A stretch of 64,000 nt of DNA, taken from contig JAGTTR010000019.1 in the NCBI GenBank assembly GCA_018223385.1, forward strand, positions 1 to 64,000, given 5' to 3'. Shown here piece after piece: positions 9,112 through 17,747 of this stretch (the stretch's first letter is position 1; the number at the start of each line of letters is the position of its first letter). The notes below the pieces were generated by a model. That model saw only the letters and a list, made by a program, of their open reading frames with translations, had not been told where the DNA came from and ran no database searches. Origin of the DNA: Oscillospiraceae bacterium Marseille-Q3528. Lineage in GTDB: Bacteria > Bacillota > Clostridia > Lachnospirales > Lachnospiraceae. A program made the position numbers and the translations under genes.

Positions 9112-9474
9112 GTGGAACAGTATCAGTTGGGAGAAATGGAAGAACGGCTGGCGGATCTGATCTGGGAAAAGGAGCCGCTGACCTCCGCAGAGCTGGTGAA
9201 GGCCTGCGGGGAGGCTTTTGACTGGAAAAGAACCACCACCTACACGATGCTGAAACGGCTGATCGTGCGGGGGATTTTTGTCAATGAAAAAGGTGTGGTG
9301 AAAGCCTGCATGACAAAGGAGGAATTTCTGGCGGCCCAGGGAGAACAGTTCCTGGAGGAACGGTTTGAGGGGTCGCTCCCGAAGTTTCTGTCGGCCTTTT
9401 CCAGGCGAAAGAAGCTCAGCGACGCGGATGTGGCGGAGCTTCGGAAGCTCATTGACGAATACGAGGAGGAGTAG
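9112..9474 (+). CDS. blaI: BlaI/MecI/CopY-family repressor
   Basis: About 120 residues: an N-terminal winged helix (LTSAELVKACGEAFDWKRTT, then TYTMLKRLIVRG) and a C-terminal dimerisation helix region with the family's usual acidic end. BlaI repressors bind operator dyads and are released when the partner BlaR1 metalloprotease signals. GTG 9112 is chosen because AGAAGGAGG ends eight bases before it; GTG 9106 is too close. It is followed three bases later by the BlaR1-like gene and preceded by a double dyad, so autoregulation is likely. Confidence 0.9.
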   Translation: MEQYQLGEMEERLADLIWEKEPLTSAELVKACGEAFDWKRTTTYTMLKRLIVRGIFVNEKGVVKACMTKEEFLAAQGEQFLEERFEGSLPKFLSAFSRRKKLSDADVAELRKLIDEYEEE

Positions 9475-9477
9475 CGG

Positions 9478-11538
9478 ATGGTCGGATGGGAGGGTGCTTT
9501 GACAGGGGCGTTTATCGGTGTGCTGAATATGAGCCTCACGGCCTGTGTGATGGTGCTGGCTGTTCTGGTGATCCGGGCGTTGCTGTGCCGGAGGGCGCGA
9601 ATTTTTTCCTATCTGCTCTGGGCGGTGGTACTGTTCCGGCTGCTGTGTCCGGTGTCCATACCGGGGCCGGGTTCGCTGCTGGGGATGCTCCAGAGTGGCA
9701 CAAATGTACATGGACGGATGGAATATGTGACGGAGGAGCTGGGCTTTCAGGCGCAGCCGGAGGTGAAGCTTTCCAGGCTTGGCGGCGGAGACGGGATCCG
9801 CGTGAAGCTGCCGGAGGCGACACCGGAAACTTCAGTGCATCCGGTGCAGGTGGGGCTGTTTGCGGGAAGCGTGATCTGGGTGCTGGGAATGGCAGGGATG
9901 GGGTGCTATACGGCTGTGTCCTGGGGAAAGCTTCACAGACGGCTGCGAAATGGCAGGCGGGAACGGGGACGAATCTACCGGCTCCCGGGCGCGGGAACGC
10001 CCTTTGTATATGGTGTTTTTCGAACGAAAATTTTTCTGCCGGAGGAACTGGAGGCAGAGGAGGAAGCCTTTGTTCTGCGCCATGAGGAGATTCATGTCCG
10101 AAGACGGGATCCTCTCTGGCGGATGCTGGCCTGGCTGGCACTCTGTATCCACTGGTTCAATCCGCTGGTGTGGCTGGCCTACGGGCTCAGTGAAAAGGAT
10201 ATGGAAATGTCCTGTGATGAGGCCGTGATCCGCGAGCTGGGGCCGGGCGTGAAAAAGGCGTATACCACCTCGCTGCTGGCCATGGCGGCGGGGCGGAGCC
10301 GGCTGGCCAGGACGCCTGTTGCTTTTGGCGAGCAGGATACGGGCAGCCGGATCAGGCATGTGCTCCGGTATAAAAAGCCTGGAAAATGGATGACGGTTCT
10401 GCTGGCGTTCCTTTGCGCGGTGCTGGCGGGCTGGATGCTGATGAATCCGGGCAGCAGCGCGGCAGGCGAGGATACGGCCTCCGGGACGGTGGATGACGGA
10501 CAGGGCAATTCCCGCGCAGTGGACGGGCAGGGCGATTCCGGTGTGTCAGACGGCGCTGCGGTGACGGAAGCCGCTGCCATGGATACGGGGAGCTATGCGG
10601 AAATGGCAGAGGCCACACTGACAGACGGCCAGGTGCCGGATGGGAATTATGCTGTGCGCGCCCTTTCGATAGACTGGACGGAAAAAGCCGTTGACCGGTA
10701 TCTGATAGAGGACATAGAAGAGGCGGATCATTATCCGGCCCTGCCATTTTCCGAAGACTGTACCTATAAAGGAAATATTTCCATGAACCGGGTGGAGATC
10801 CGGGAGTTCAGTTACGATGCGTTTGAGCGCATGATCCGGGAAAATGGGATCGACAATTATGTGGTTTTGTACTGTGTGATCAAAGACGGACAGATTCGGC
10901 AGATATATATGCCCGGCAGTTATTATGGCTACGGGATCGCCTATGCCGCGCCGTCGGACTGGGATGAATTCACATGGCAGCAGGAGGCGGTGGGAATGGA
11001 TGGGGAAGAACTGCTGGAGACCTATTATTCCCTGGACAACACAGAAACGGCCGATGTCAGTGACGCGCCGGGCACAGAACAGATCCAGGTCTATACCGGC
11101 AATGTGGGTGACGGCCAGAGCGGCTACGTCCTGATCCGGGATGCCGAAGGGAGTCTCCTGCACGCCGAATGGGCCCATGAAAGCCGGGCAGGCTGGAACA
11201 ATATCTATCTGGGCGAACAGGACGGAGCTTCCTATCTCATGACCCTCCACGTGGAGAACCGGGAGGAGTATGGCTCCTACGGCTATCAGGTCTACCGGCT
11301 GGCTGCAGACGGGACAGTACGCCAGATCGCGGGCAGTACCCTGGACTGGAACGCGGGCGTTACCCGCTACAGGGAAGACCTTTTCCGGCAATGGGCCGAC
11401 CAGATGAGCGCCTATCTGGAAAACAGCCACCTCCTCCTCAGTACCCAGGATGGCATCTTGCGGACAGAGAAGGTGAACGAGGCAGATCGGTATGATTTTG
11501 ATGCCTGGAAAGGCTATGGGAACGATTGCAGACAATAA
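9478..11538 (+). CDS. blaR1: BlaR1-family M56 membrane metallopeptidase sensor
   Basis: A 686-residue membrane protein. N-terminal transmembrane helices flank a cytosolic zinc protease with HEEIH (about residues 201-205) and the downstream zinc-ligand segment EMSCDEAV. A last membrane helix lies at about residues 303-321. The external C-terminal half (about 350 residues) is not the penicillin-binding domain of classical BlaR1: it begins with a low-complexity Ser/Gly/Asp/Ala linker and I recognise no SxxK-type sensor. The signal sensed is therefore unknown. It presumably inactivates the adjacent BlaI. No beta-lactamase gene is nearby. Confidence 0.88.
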   Translation: MVGWEGALTGAFIGVLNMSLTACVMVLAVLVIRALLCRRARIFSYLLWAVVLFRLLCPVSIPGPGSLLGMLQSGTNVHGRMEYVTEELGFQAQPEVKLSRLGGGDGIRVKLPEATPETSVHPVQVGLFAGSVIWVLGMAGMGCYTAVSWGKLHRRLRNGRRERGRIYRLPGAGTPFVYGVFRTKIFLPEELEAEEEAFVLRHEEIHVRRRDPLWRMLAWLALCIHWFNPLVWLAYGLSEKDMEMSCDEAVIRELGPGVKKAYTTSLLAMAAGRSRLARTPVAFGEQDTGSRIRHVLRYKKPGKWMTVLLAFLCAVLAGWMLMNPGSSAAGEDTASGTVDDGQGNSRAVDGQGDSGVSDGAAVTEAAAMDTGSYAEMAEATLTDGQVPDGNYAVRALSIDWTEKAVDRYLIEDIEEADHYPALPFSEDCTYKGNISMNRVEIREFSYDAFERMIRENGIDNYVVLYCVIKDGQIRQIYMPGSYYGYGIAYAAPSDWDEFTWQQEAVGMDGEELLETYYSLDNTETADVSDAPGTEQIQVYTGNVGDGQSGYVLIRDAEGSLLHAEWAHESRAGWNNIYLGEQDGASYLMTLHVENREEYGSYGYQVYRLAADGTVRQIAGSTLDWNAGVTRYREDLFRQWADQMSAYLENSHLLLSTQDGILRTEKVNEADRYDFDAWKGYGNDCRQ

Positions 11539-11544
11539 AAACAG

Positions 11545-11590
11545 AAAAGAAGAGGGATATGCCTGAAAAACAGACATATCCCTTTTGAAT
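11545..11590. terminator. Bidirectional terminator between blaR1 and the SEC-C gene
   Basis: AGGGATATG and CATATCCCT form the stem, flanked by an A-run and a T-run, so it can serve both convergent genes. Confidence 0.8.
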
Positions 11591-11606
11591 AACGATAAAA
11601 TAAGGA

Positions 11607-12107
11607 TTATCTTCCGCAGCACTTCTTGTACTTCTTTCCGCTGCCGCAGGGACAGGGATCGTTACGGCCAATCTTGGCGCCCTTGACGATGGTGCCGGAC
11701 TTCTTCTGCTCCAGGTAGAGCTCTTTCTGACGCTCCTTTGTGAAGATCTCATCCCACTGAGGAAGCTGATACAGCCAGTCTGCCTTGGCATCCACCATGT
11801 TCTTGTATAATTTCTCTTTGTCGTAGATCAGGTTGACCTCGGTGTCCTCCTCCATCTCCTCGATGGGGTTCGGAGTTACCAGGCTGTCGTTGATGCCGTC
11901 CAGGAAGCCGGTCATGGTAAATACATCCAGTCCCAGGCGCTCAGCCAGTTCCTTTACGGTACCCTTGTATTCCTCCTCGGGATTGGACAGAAGACGGATA
12001 TAAATGTTCTTCTCAGTCTCAAAATAATTTGCCCAGAATCTCTGCAGATCCCCTTTATTTGCTTTCTCGTTGTAGGCAACGTCTCTCCATTCTTTTAATA
12101 ATGCCAT
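11607..12107 (-). CDS. SEC-C motif protein
   Basis: A 166-residue protein ending in the zinc-binding SEC-C motif [16 protein letters not shown], like the SecA C-terminus. The N-terminal 140 residues are helical and acidic ([12 protein letters not shown]), with no motif I can name. The ATG at 12107 is chosen over further upstream because coding character begins there, with AAGGATGG before it; upstream is a promoter and a hairpin. SEC-C tails often mediate binding to ribosomes or partner proteins, but no specific role follows here. Confidence 0.85.
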   Translation of the reverse strand: MALLKEWRDVAYNEKANKGDLQRFWANYFETEKNIYIRLLSNPEEEYKGTVKELAERLGLDVFTMTGFLDGINDSLVTPNPIEEMEEDTEVNLIYDKEKLYKNMVDAKADWLYQLPQWDEIFTKERQKELYLEQKKSGTIVKGAKIGRNDPCPCGSGKKYKKCCGR

Positions 12108-12165
12108 GTTTTCTACCATCCTTTGTTTTTGAAACTTTCTGCGGTTCCAACCGCAGGACAGATAT

Positions 12166-12194
12166 AGTATATACCATTTTGTGCGAATAGGCAA
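12166..12194 (-). promoter_or_regulatory. Promoter of the SEC-C gene
   Basis: On the minus strand: TTGCCT (12194-12189), 17-bp spacer, TATACT (12171-12166). A near-perfect palindrome, CTGCGGTT/AACCGCAG, lies in the leader at 12139-12156. Confidence 0.6.
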
Positions 12195-12478
12195 AATATT
12201 TTTTCACGGCGGTGTATAAGCCGGGCAAAAGGGGACATACTGATAATATCTTATCGGACAGGCCGATGAAAAAAAGCCTGCCGGGTAAGAAAACAGCGTA
12301 TGCTTTTTGCAGTCTGGAATCCCCCTTTCCGACTGCAGGGACAAAAGAAAAAAGTAATACTTATCCTCCCCTTTTTGGAAATCCTCCGGACATGTCAAAG
12401 GTGATGTGGCCGGGGGATTTTTCGTTGACAAAACCTGACAGGACTGCTACGATTACAGATAGAAAAGGAGAGAGAAAA
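12195..12478 (+). promoter_or_regulatory. Leader and promoter region of the yjjI-yjjW operon
   Basis: No gene lies between 12108 and 12478. A terminator-like hairpin (AAATCCTCCGG and CCGGGGGATTT plus T-run, 12379-12423) is followed immediately by a promoter: TTGACA (12425-12430), 17 bp, TACGAT (12448-12453). Further upstream are smaller hairpins (CAGGC/GCCTG at about 12260-12285; TGCAGTC/GACTGCA at about 12308-12336). An upstream transcript would be stopped just before the promoter. I recognise no known riboswitch. Confidence 0.55.
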
Positions 12479-13963
12479 ATGTCTGAATTGATGGATATAA
12501 TCAAAGATCCGACAATGGATTATCAGCAGCGCTGCATCGCCCTGGCAAAATATGCAGAGAATCTGGAGGATCACATTGTCCTGAGTGATCGTACAAAATA
12601 TTTTCAGGAAAAACAGGTGGTAACGGCGATGGGAGAAGGGGCATCCCCCTATCGTCCCCGCTATGTGACCATGGATTTTGAGAAGTTTTTTGCTCAGGGA
12701 AGCAAATTTCTGGAGCTGGAACCGCCGAAGGACATCTGGGAGGCGGTATCCGATCTGATGATCATTTACCACCATATCCCCGGCGTGACCATGCAGCCGG
12801 TGTATATCGGTCATTTGGATCGCCTGCTGGAGCCCTTTTATACGACCTATGAGGAAACGAAACGTGCGGTGAAGATGCTGCTCATGCATCTGGACCGCAC
12901 AATCCCGGACTCCTTCTGTCACTGTGATATCGGGCCGAAGGACACGCGGGTGGGAAGGATCATTCTGGAACTGTCCGCAGAGATGCAGCGGCCGGTACCG
13001 AATATGTCCTTGATTTATAATGAAGAGACACCGGATGATTTTGCACTGGAGGCTATCAAAACCGGCCTGATCACGGCAAAACCCAGCTTTGTCAATGATG
13101 CCATGTACCGGAAGGAATGGGGAAGCAATTACTGTATTGCCAGTTGCTATAATGTGCTGCCGGTGGGTGGCGGCGGCTATACGCTGGGCAGAATGAACCT
13201 GCGGTATCTGGAGGAGATTACCCACAGCCGGGAAGAACTGATGGGAGGCCTTTTGAAAGAGGCGGTGCTGTGCGAGTGTGAGATCATTGATAAGCGGATC
13301 CAGTTCATTGTGGATGACTGTCATTTCTTTGAAAACTCCTTCCTGGCAGAGGAAGGACTGATCTCCCGGGATAAATTTGTGGGTATGTTTGGCATCGTGG
13401 GGCTGGCAGAGCTGGTGAACGGTGTGCTGCATGCAGAGAAACAGGAGGATCGGTATGGCACCGGTGAGGAGGCCAATACCTTCGGGGAGCAGATCCTGGA
13501 TGTGATCCATGAGACTGTGGCTTCTTACCAGCCGAAATACGGCAAGATTTTCATGCATGGTCAGGTGGGTATTTCTACAGATGTCGGCACCACACCCAAC
13601 GTGCGGGTGCCTGTGGGTGAGGAGCCGGAGTTTTACCAGCATCTGGCGGTGACGGCGAGAATGCAGAAGAACTTTGAGACCGGTGTGGGCGATCTGTTCC
13701 CCTTCGACGCTACGGCCAAGAAGAATCCACAGGCAGTGCTGGATGTGATCAAGGGTGCCTTTGCCATGAACATGCGGTATTTTTCCTTCTATTCTAAGGA
13801 TACGGATGTGATCCGCGTCACCGGGTATCTGGTGAAGCTGTCCGAGATCGAGGAGTACAACAAGGGAAAAGCTGTTCTGGACAACACCACCAACTTTGGC
13901 AGCGGTGCCAAGGAGGGGTTGAAGATCATGCAGCGTAAAGTGAGAGGTTTTGAGTATGCATAG
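12479..13963 (+). CDS. yjjI: YjjI-family glycyl radical enzyme
   Basis: A 494-residue glycyl radical enzyme related to pyruvate formate-lyase but shorter, as in the YjjI family. Candidate thiyl cysteines are Cys219 and Cys223 in NYCIASC. The glycine that carries the radical is in RVTGY (about residue 449), with the usual short C-terminal tail. The start at 12479 follows AAAAGGAGAGAG. The activase gene overlaps its 3' end, so the two are coupled. The reaction of YjjI enzymes is not something I can derive from sequence. An oxygen-sensitive radical points to strict anaerobic use. Confidence 0.9.
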   Translation: MSELMDIIKDPTMDYQQRCIALAKYAENLEDHIVLSDRTKYFQEKQVVTAMGEGASPYRPRYVTMDFEKFFAQGSKFLELEPPKDIWEAVSDLMIIYHHIPGVTMQPVYIGHLDRLLEPFYTTYEETKRAVKMLLMHLDRTIPDSFCHCDIGPKDTRVGRIILELSAEMQRPVPNMSLIYNEETPDDFALEAIKTGLITAKPSFVNDAMYRKEWGSNYCIASCYNVLPVGGGGYTLGRMNLRYLEEITHSREELMGGLLKEAVLCECEIIDKRIQFIVDDCHFFENSFLAEEGLISRDKFVGMFGIVGLAELVNGVLHAEKQEDRYGTGEEANTFGEQILDVIHETVASYQPKYGKIFMHGQVGISTDVGTTPNVRVPVGEEPEFYQHLAVTARMQKNFETGVGDLFPFDATAKKNPQAVLDVIKGAFAMNMRYFSFYSKDTDVIRVTGYLVKLSEIEEYNKGKAVLDNTTNFGSGAKEGLKIMQRKVRGFEYA

Positions 13964-14813
13964 ACAACAGGAGAGGGGAGCGCTGACGGCGCCGGTCAAT
14001 AAGATCATCCCTTTCAGTGTTGTGGACGGACCGGGCAGCCGGTCCGCCGTTTTTTTTCAGGGATGTGATTTTCACTGTGCCTACTGCCACAACCCGGAGA
14101 CCATTGGCCTGTGTGCGCACTGTGGGGCCTGCGTATCGGTCTGTCCGGCGGGGGCGCTGGAAAACAGAGAGGGGAAGATTGCCTGGGATCCGGCAAAGTG
14201 CTGCGGCTGTGATGCCTGTATCCATGTCTGTCCCCACAGCAGCTCTCCCCGCATCCGCCAGATGACAACAGACGAGGTGCTGGCAGAGCTGAAAACTGCC
14301 CTGCCCTTTATCCGGGGGATCACGGTGTCCGGCGGCGAGTGCACCCTGCAGGAGGCATTTATTACGGAGCTTTTCGAAAAGGTAAAAGCACTGGGCAAAA
14401 CGGCCTTTGCGGACACCAACGGTCAGAAAGATTTCCGGCAGATGGAGGCGCTGACGGCGGTCATGGACAAGGCCATGCTGGACGTGAAAGCCTGGGACGA
14501 AGAGACCCACATCCGGCTCACGGGCAGCAGCAACCGGCTTGTGCGCGCCAATCTGGAATACCTGGGAAGCATCGGCAAACTGTACGAGGTGCGCACGGTC
14601 ATCGTACCGGATTTTCTGCCCAACGAGCAGACGGTGGAGGAGGTCAGCCGCCGGATCGCCCGTTTTTCGGGGGTACGCTATAAGCTGATCAAATTCCGTA
14701 CCTTCGGTGTCAGAGGAGAATTAAAGGAACATGCCTCCCCGGACGACGCCTATATGCAGAAGCTGGAAAAAATGGCGAGAGATCTGGGCGTGCAGGATAT
14801 CGTAGTGACGTAG
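13956..14813 (+). CDS. yjjW: YjjW-family glycyl radical enzyme activase
   Basis: A 285-residue radical SAM enzyme. The SAM cluster motif is CDFHCAYC (about residue 36). It is followed by a two-cluster ferredoxin insert (CAHCGACVSVCP and CCGCDACIHVCP), typical of activases for the non-PFL glycyl radical enzymes. It would install the glycyl radical on the YjjI protein. The ATG at 13956 overlaps the yjjI stop by eight bases, with AGAGG eight bases upstream. YjjW is suggested by pairing with yjjI and by length. Confidence 0.92.
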   Translation: MHRQQERGALTAPVNKIIPFSVVDGPGSRSAVFFQGCDFHCAYCHNPETIGLCAHCGACVSVCPAGALENREGKIAWDPAKCCGCDACIHVCPHSSSPRIRQMTTDEVLAELKTALPFIRGITVSGGECTLQEAFITELFEKVKALGKTAFADTNGQKDFRQMEALTAVMDKAMLDVKAWDEETHIRLTGSSNRLVRANLEYLGSIGKLYEVRTVIVPDFLPNEQTVEEVSRRIARFSGVRYKLIKFRTFGVRGELKEHASPDDAYMQKLEKMARDLGVQDIVVT

Positions 14814-14834
14814 AGAAAAATATGAAAATCAAAG

Positions 14835-14872
14835 ATTTTTTGTTCCTGCATGGGAGTGAAAGAACAAAAAAT
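14835..14872. terminator. AT-rich inverted repeat after yjjW
   Basis: ATTTTTTGTTC (14835-14845) and GAACAAAAAAT (14862-14872) are perfect inverted arms. It is a weak terminator-like structure with no GC clamp. A second small hairpin, GCTGCC/GGCAGC, follows at about 14890-14912. Confidence 0.4.
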
Positions 14873-14931
14873 GGGCATAGTAATCCTGAAGCTGCCGGAC
14901 AGATGCGGCAGCGGGAAAGGAGATTACAAAT

Positions 14932-15255
14932 ATGCCTGATTTAAGTTGTGCGGTAACCAGCTGTTTTTACAACAAGACCGATCGATGCTGTAAGGAAAAC
15001 ATCCAGGTGGAGGGCGCCGATGCCCGGGTGATGAATGAGACGAGCTGCGGAAGCTTCCGTCCCAGAAGAGGGGATTCCTTCGTAAACATGGAGGCGGGAA
15101 CCCCGGAGGCCAAAACCAGCGTCCACTGTGAGGCACACGAGTGCGTGCACAATGACAACTGTAACTGTGTGGCTGACCGTATCGGCATTGCCGGTGCCCA
15201 TGCCTGTGATTGCAAGGAGACCGAATGTTCCACCTTCTCCTGCGGATGTCGATAG
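14932..15255 (+). CDS. DUF1540 cysteine-rich protein
   Basis: A 107-residue protein with two copies of a Cys-rich unit: CAVTSCFYNKTDRCCKENIQV-like at residues 5-25, and CEAHECVHNDNCNCVADRIGI-like at about 65-85. It ends with a further cluster, CDCKETECSTFSCGCR. The two-unit arrangement is that of DUF1540 proteins, common in Clostridia and possibly metal-binding; no experimental role is known to me. GGGAAAGGAG precedes the ATG. Confidence 0.85.
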   Translation: MPDLSCAVTSCFYNKTDRCCKENIQVEGADARVMNETSCGSFRPRRGDSFVNMEAGTPEAKTSVHCEAHECVHNDNCNCVADRIGIAGAHACDCKETECSTFSCGCR

Positions 15256-15392
15256 GGGAGAATACTTCCCCGGGGTGATGCTCCCCATCGTGCAGCGGGA
15301 TTTTCCTGCGAGAGCGTGATGCACTGCTGGTGTAAACTGGCAGCGGCGTATCCGTCAGGGAAAACGCAGAACGACGGTGAGCTTTGAGACTG

Positions 15393-15436
15393 AAAAGGCT
15401 GGTTTTCTGTAAAAATGCGGGAGGCCAGCCTTCTTT
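15393..15436 (+). terminator. Terminator before uppP
   Basis: AAGGCTGG and CCAGCCTT form a hairpin followed by TCTTTG. Confidence 0.65.
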
Positions 15437-15460
15437 GTTGCTGGTTTACAAAGACTTTCG

Positions 15461-15489
15461 TTGCGGCAGCCCGGGTTTCATGCTATAAT
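15461..15489 (+). promoter_or_regulatory. uppP promoter
   Basis: TTGCGG (15461-15466), 17-bp spacer, consensus TATAAT (15484-15489). The leader is short. Confidence 0.75.
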
Positions 15490-15523
15490 AGCATACGCAA
15501 AATAAAATAAAGGGGACGTACAT

Positions 15524-16351
15524 ATGGATATATGGAATATTTTAAAAGCAGTGTTGTTTGGTATCGTGGAGGGCATCACCGAGTGGCTCCCCATCAGCAG
15601 TACCGGACATATGATCCTGCTGGATGAGTTTATCAAGCTGAACGTCAGCGAAGCCTTTCTGGATATGTTCCTGGTGGTGATCCAGCTGGGCGCGATCCTG
15701 GCAGTGGTGGTGCTGTACTGGGATAAACTGTGGCCTTTTCGTTTCGGAGGCGGCCCGATCATCAAGAAGAAAACCTTCAGCATGTGGTTCAAGATCGTGG
15801 TGGCCTGCATCCCGGCAGCCATCGTGGGTGTGCTGTTCGACGACGTGCTGACAGCGCTTTTCTACAATTATATTACGGTAGCGATCATGCTGATCCTGTT
15901 TGGTATTCTTTTCATTATCATTGAGAATACGAACAAATACAGAAGACCGCATATCCGCAAGATCAGCCAGATCACGTACCCGACAGCCATCATCATCGGT
16001 ATTTTCCAGCTGATCGCGGCTGTATTCCCGGGCACCTCCCGTTCCGGTGCCACCATCGTGGGCGGTCTGCTGTGCGGTGTTTCCAGAACCGTTGCCGCTG
16101 AGTTTACGTTTTTCATGGCTGTGCCGGTGATGCTGGGCGCCAGCCTTTTGAAAATTGTGAAATTCGGTTTCGCGTTTACCGCCGGGGAACTGGTGGTGCT
16201 GGTGGTAGGCATGGTTGTGGCTTTTGTGGTATCTATCCTGACCATTCAGTTCCTGATGGGATATATCAAAAAGCATGATTTCAAGGTGTTCGGCTGGTAC
16301 CGGATCGTCCTCGGTATCCTGGTGCTGGTGTACTTCCTGATTTTCAACTAA
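15524..16351 (+). CDS. uppP: Undecaprenyl-diphosphatase
   Basis: A 275-residue polytopic membrane enzyme that dephosphorylates undecaprenyl pyrophosphate to recycle the wall lipid carrier; it gives bacitracin tolerance. Both active-site motifs are present: EGITEWLPISSTGH (residues 15-28) and FPGTSRSGATI (about residue 170). The length and roughly eight helices fit the BacA family. AAAGGGGAC precedes the ATG. Confidence 0.96.
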   Translation: MDIWNILKAVLFGIVEGITEWLPISSTGHMILLDEFIKLNVSEAFLDMFLVVIQLGAILAVVVLYWDKLWPFRFGGGPIIKKKTFSMWFKIVVACIPAAIVGVLFDDVLTALFYNYITVAIMLILFGILFIIIENTNKYRRPHIRKISQITYPTAIIIGIFQLIAAVFPGTSRSGATIVGGLLCGVSRTVAAEFTFFMAVPVMLGASLLKIVKFGFAFTAGELVVLVVGMVVAFVVSILTIQFLMGYIKKHDFKVFGWYRIVLGILVLVYFLIFN

Positions 16352-16467
16352 TACGTGTAGACCCTTGAATCGTGGAAAGATACTTGAACTTTCAGCGATG
16401 ATATGTGCGATATAAGATTTTGATGATTGTTATATCGTGGAAAACGGCTGAAAGAGAGGGGAGAGCA

Positions 16468-17457
16468 ATGGAATATTTTGGAACGATCGGTCCGGCCTGT
16501 GACCGGGAGGATATCCTCCGACAGATGTTCGTGGCCGGCATGACGGGCATCCGCATGAATATGTCCCACGGCAGTCTGGCAGAGCATCAGGACTGGGTGG
16601 AGCTGCTGCATCGGGCGGCGGCAGAGGCGGGACGGCCATTGAAGCTGCTCATCGATCTGCAGGGGCCGGAGCTTCGCATCGGCAAACTGCCCGGGCCGGT
16701 GGAACTCACCGATGGCAGTGAGGTACTTCTGGGCAAAGGCGTCATTTCCATTCCGGAGACGATCTATGATTATGTACAGCGGGGCAGCAGTCTGTTGCTG
16801 GATGACGGCAAGATCCTGCTGGAGGTGCTGGAAAATTTCGGCGACTGCCTCAACTGCGAGGTGAAGCGGGGCGGCACCCTGCTGTCAGAAAAGAGCATTG
16901 CCGTGCCGGACAGCACCCTTCGTCCCCCCACACTGACAGAATCCGATTTGGAAAATCTGTCGCTGGCTGCAGCCTGCGGGGTATCCGGTGTGATGCTGCC
17001 CTTCGTGCGGGATGTGCAGGATCTGGTGGCTCTGCGGCAGGCGTTGACGGATGCCGGGGCAGAGCATGTGCGCATCTATGCCAAGCTGGAGAACCGACAG
17101 GGCATTGCTTCTCTGCCGGAGCTTCTGGACTATGCGGATGTGTTTGTCATTGCCAGGGGCGATCTGGGCAATGATGTGCCGCTGTGGGAGCTTCCTGCGG
17201 TGCAGAAGCGGACGGCAGCATTTTTGCGGGCGGCAGGAAAGCCATTCGTCATCGTGACCCAGATGCTGGATTCCATGGAGCGTCGGCCGGTGCCCACCCG
17301 GGCAGAGGTGTGCGATATTTTCAATGCCGTGCTGGACGGGGCGGATGCGGTGATGCTCACGGGCGAGACGGCTGCGGGAAAATATCCGGTACAGGCCATG
17401 GAGTATCTGGTGAAAACGGGAGAAGCAGCAGTAAAATACCTGAAAGAACCGGTATGA
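16468..17457 (+). CDS. Short pyruvate kinase without the C-terminal domain
   Basis: A 329-residue member of the pyruvate kinase family. The barrel motifs are visible: TIGPAC (residues 6-11), RMNMSHG (about 27), the catalytic-lysine strand IYAKLENRQGI, IARGDLG, and VMLTGETAAGKYP near residue 300. It stops where the usual allosteric C-terminal domain (about 110-140 residues) would begin, and the B domain is reduced. It may be catalytic without the usual effector control, or a divergent paralogue. The start at 16468 follows GAGAGGGGAGAG. Confidence 0.85.
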   Translation: MEYFGTIGPACDREDILRQMFVAGMTGIRMNMSHGSLAEHQDWVELLHRAAAEAGRPLKLLIDLQGPELRIGKLPGPVELTDGSEVLLGKGVISIPETIYDYVQRGSSLLLDDGKILLEVLENFGDCLNCEVKRGGTLLSEKSIAVPDSTLRPPTLTESDLENLSLAAACGVSGVMLPFVRDVQDLVALRQALTDAGAEHVRIYAKLENRQGIASLPELLDYADVFVIARGDLGNDVPLWELPAVQKRTAAFLRAAGKPFVIVTQMLDSMERRPVPTRAEVCDIFNAVLDGADAVMLTGETAAGKYPVQAMEYLVKTGEAAVKYLKEPV

Positions 17458-17542
17458 TAACTTTGTATCCTGCGTTTTTTACTGCTGTGCAGCTGCATTT
17501 GGCGCATGATCGGGAGTTTCATGCATATCTGTGAAATTTTCC

Positions 17543-17571
17543 TTGACAATGTGTATAGAGTATGGTAATTT
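17543..17571 (+). promoter_or_regulatory. infC operon promoter
   Basis: TTGACA (17543-17548), 17-bp spacer, TAATTT (17566-17571). It gives a leader of about 170 nt before infC. Confidence 0.7.
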
Positions 17572-17577
17572 ATTAAT

Positions 17578-17735
17578 GTTGCGAGAGCATAAAACAAAGC
17601 AGAGTATCCACTCTCACCCTGGCACGAGACAGTGACCCGGCGTTTATAGAGCTTTTGTACGGCGCAGCCGTATGTATGAGATTTCTTGTGGATAGTCTGA
17701 CTATCCACTTTTTTTATATTCAATATTTATTTTGG
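17578..17735 (+). ncRNA. L20-type autoregulatory leader of infC-rpmI-rplT
   Basis: A structured leader between promoter and infC. It contains a TACGGC/GCCGTA hairpin (17658-17672) and ends in an intrinsic terminator, GTGGATAG-TCTGA-CTATCCAC plus seven Ts (17688-17715), placed before the infC ribosome site. Position and a terminator as the decision point fit the Firmicutes L20 leader, where surplus L20 promotes termination. The identification is from context, not a covariance match. Confidence 0.7.
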
Positions 17736-17747
17736 AGGTGTACTGTT

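Noticed and set aside
9003..9221. An open frame starting inside the blaI operator region.
   Set aside because: It lies across the promoter dyads and runs out of frame into blaI; no ribosome site.
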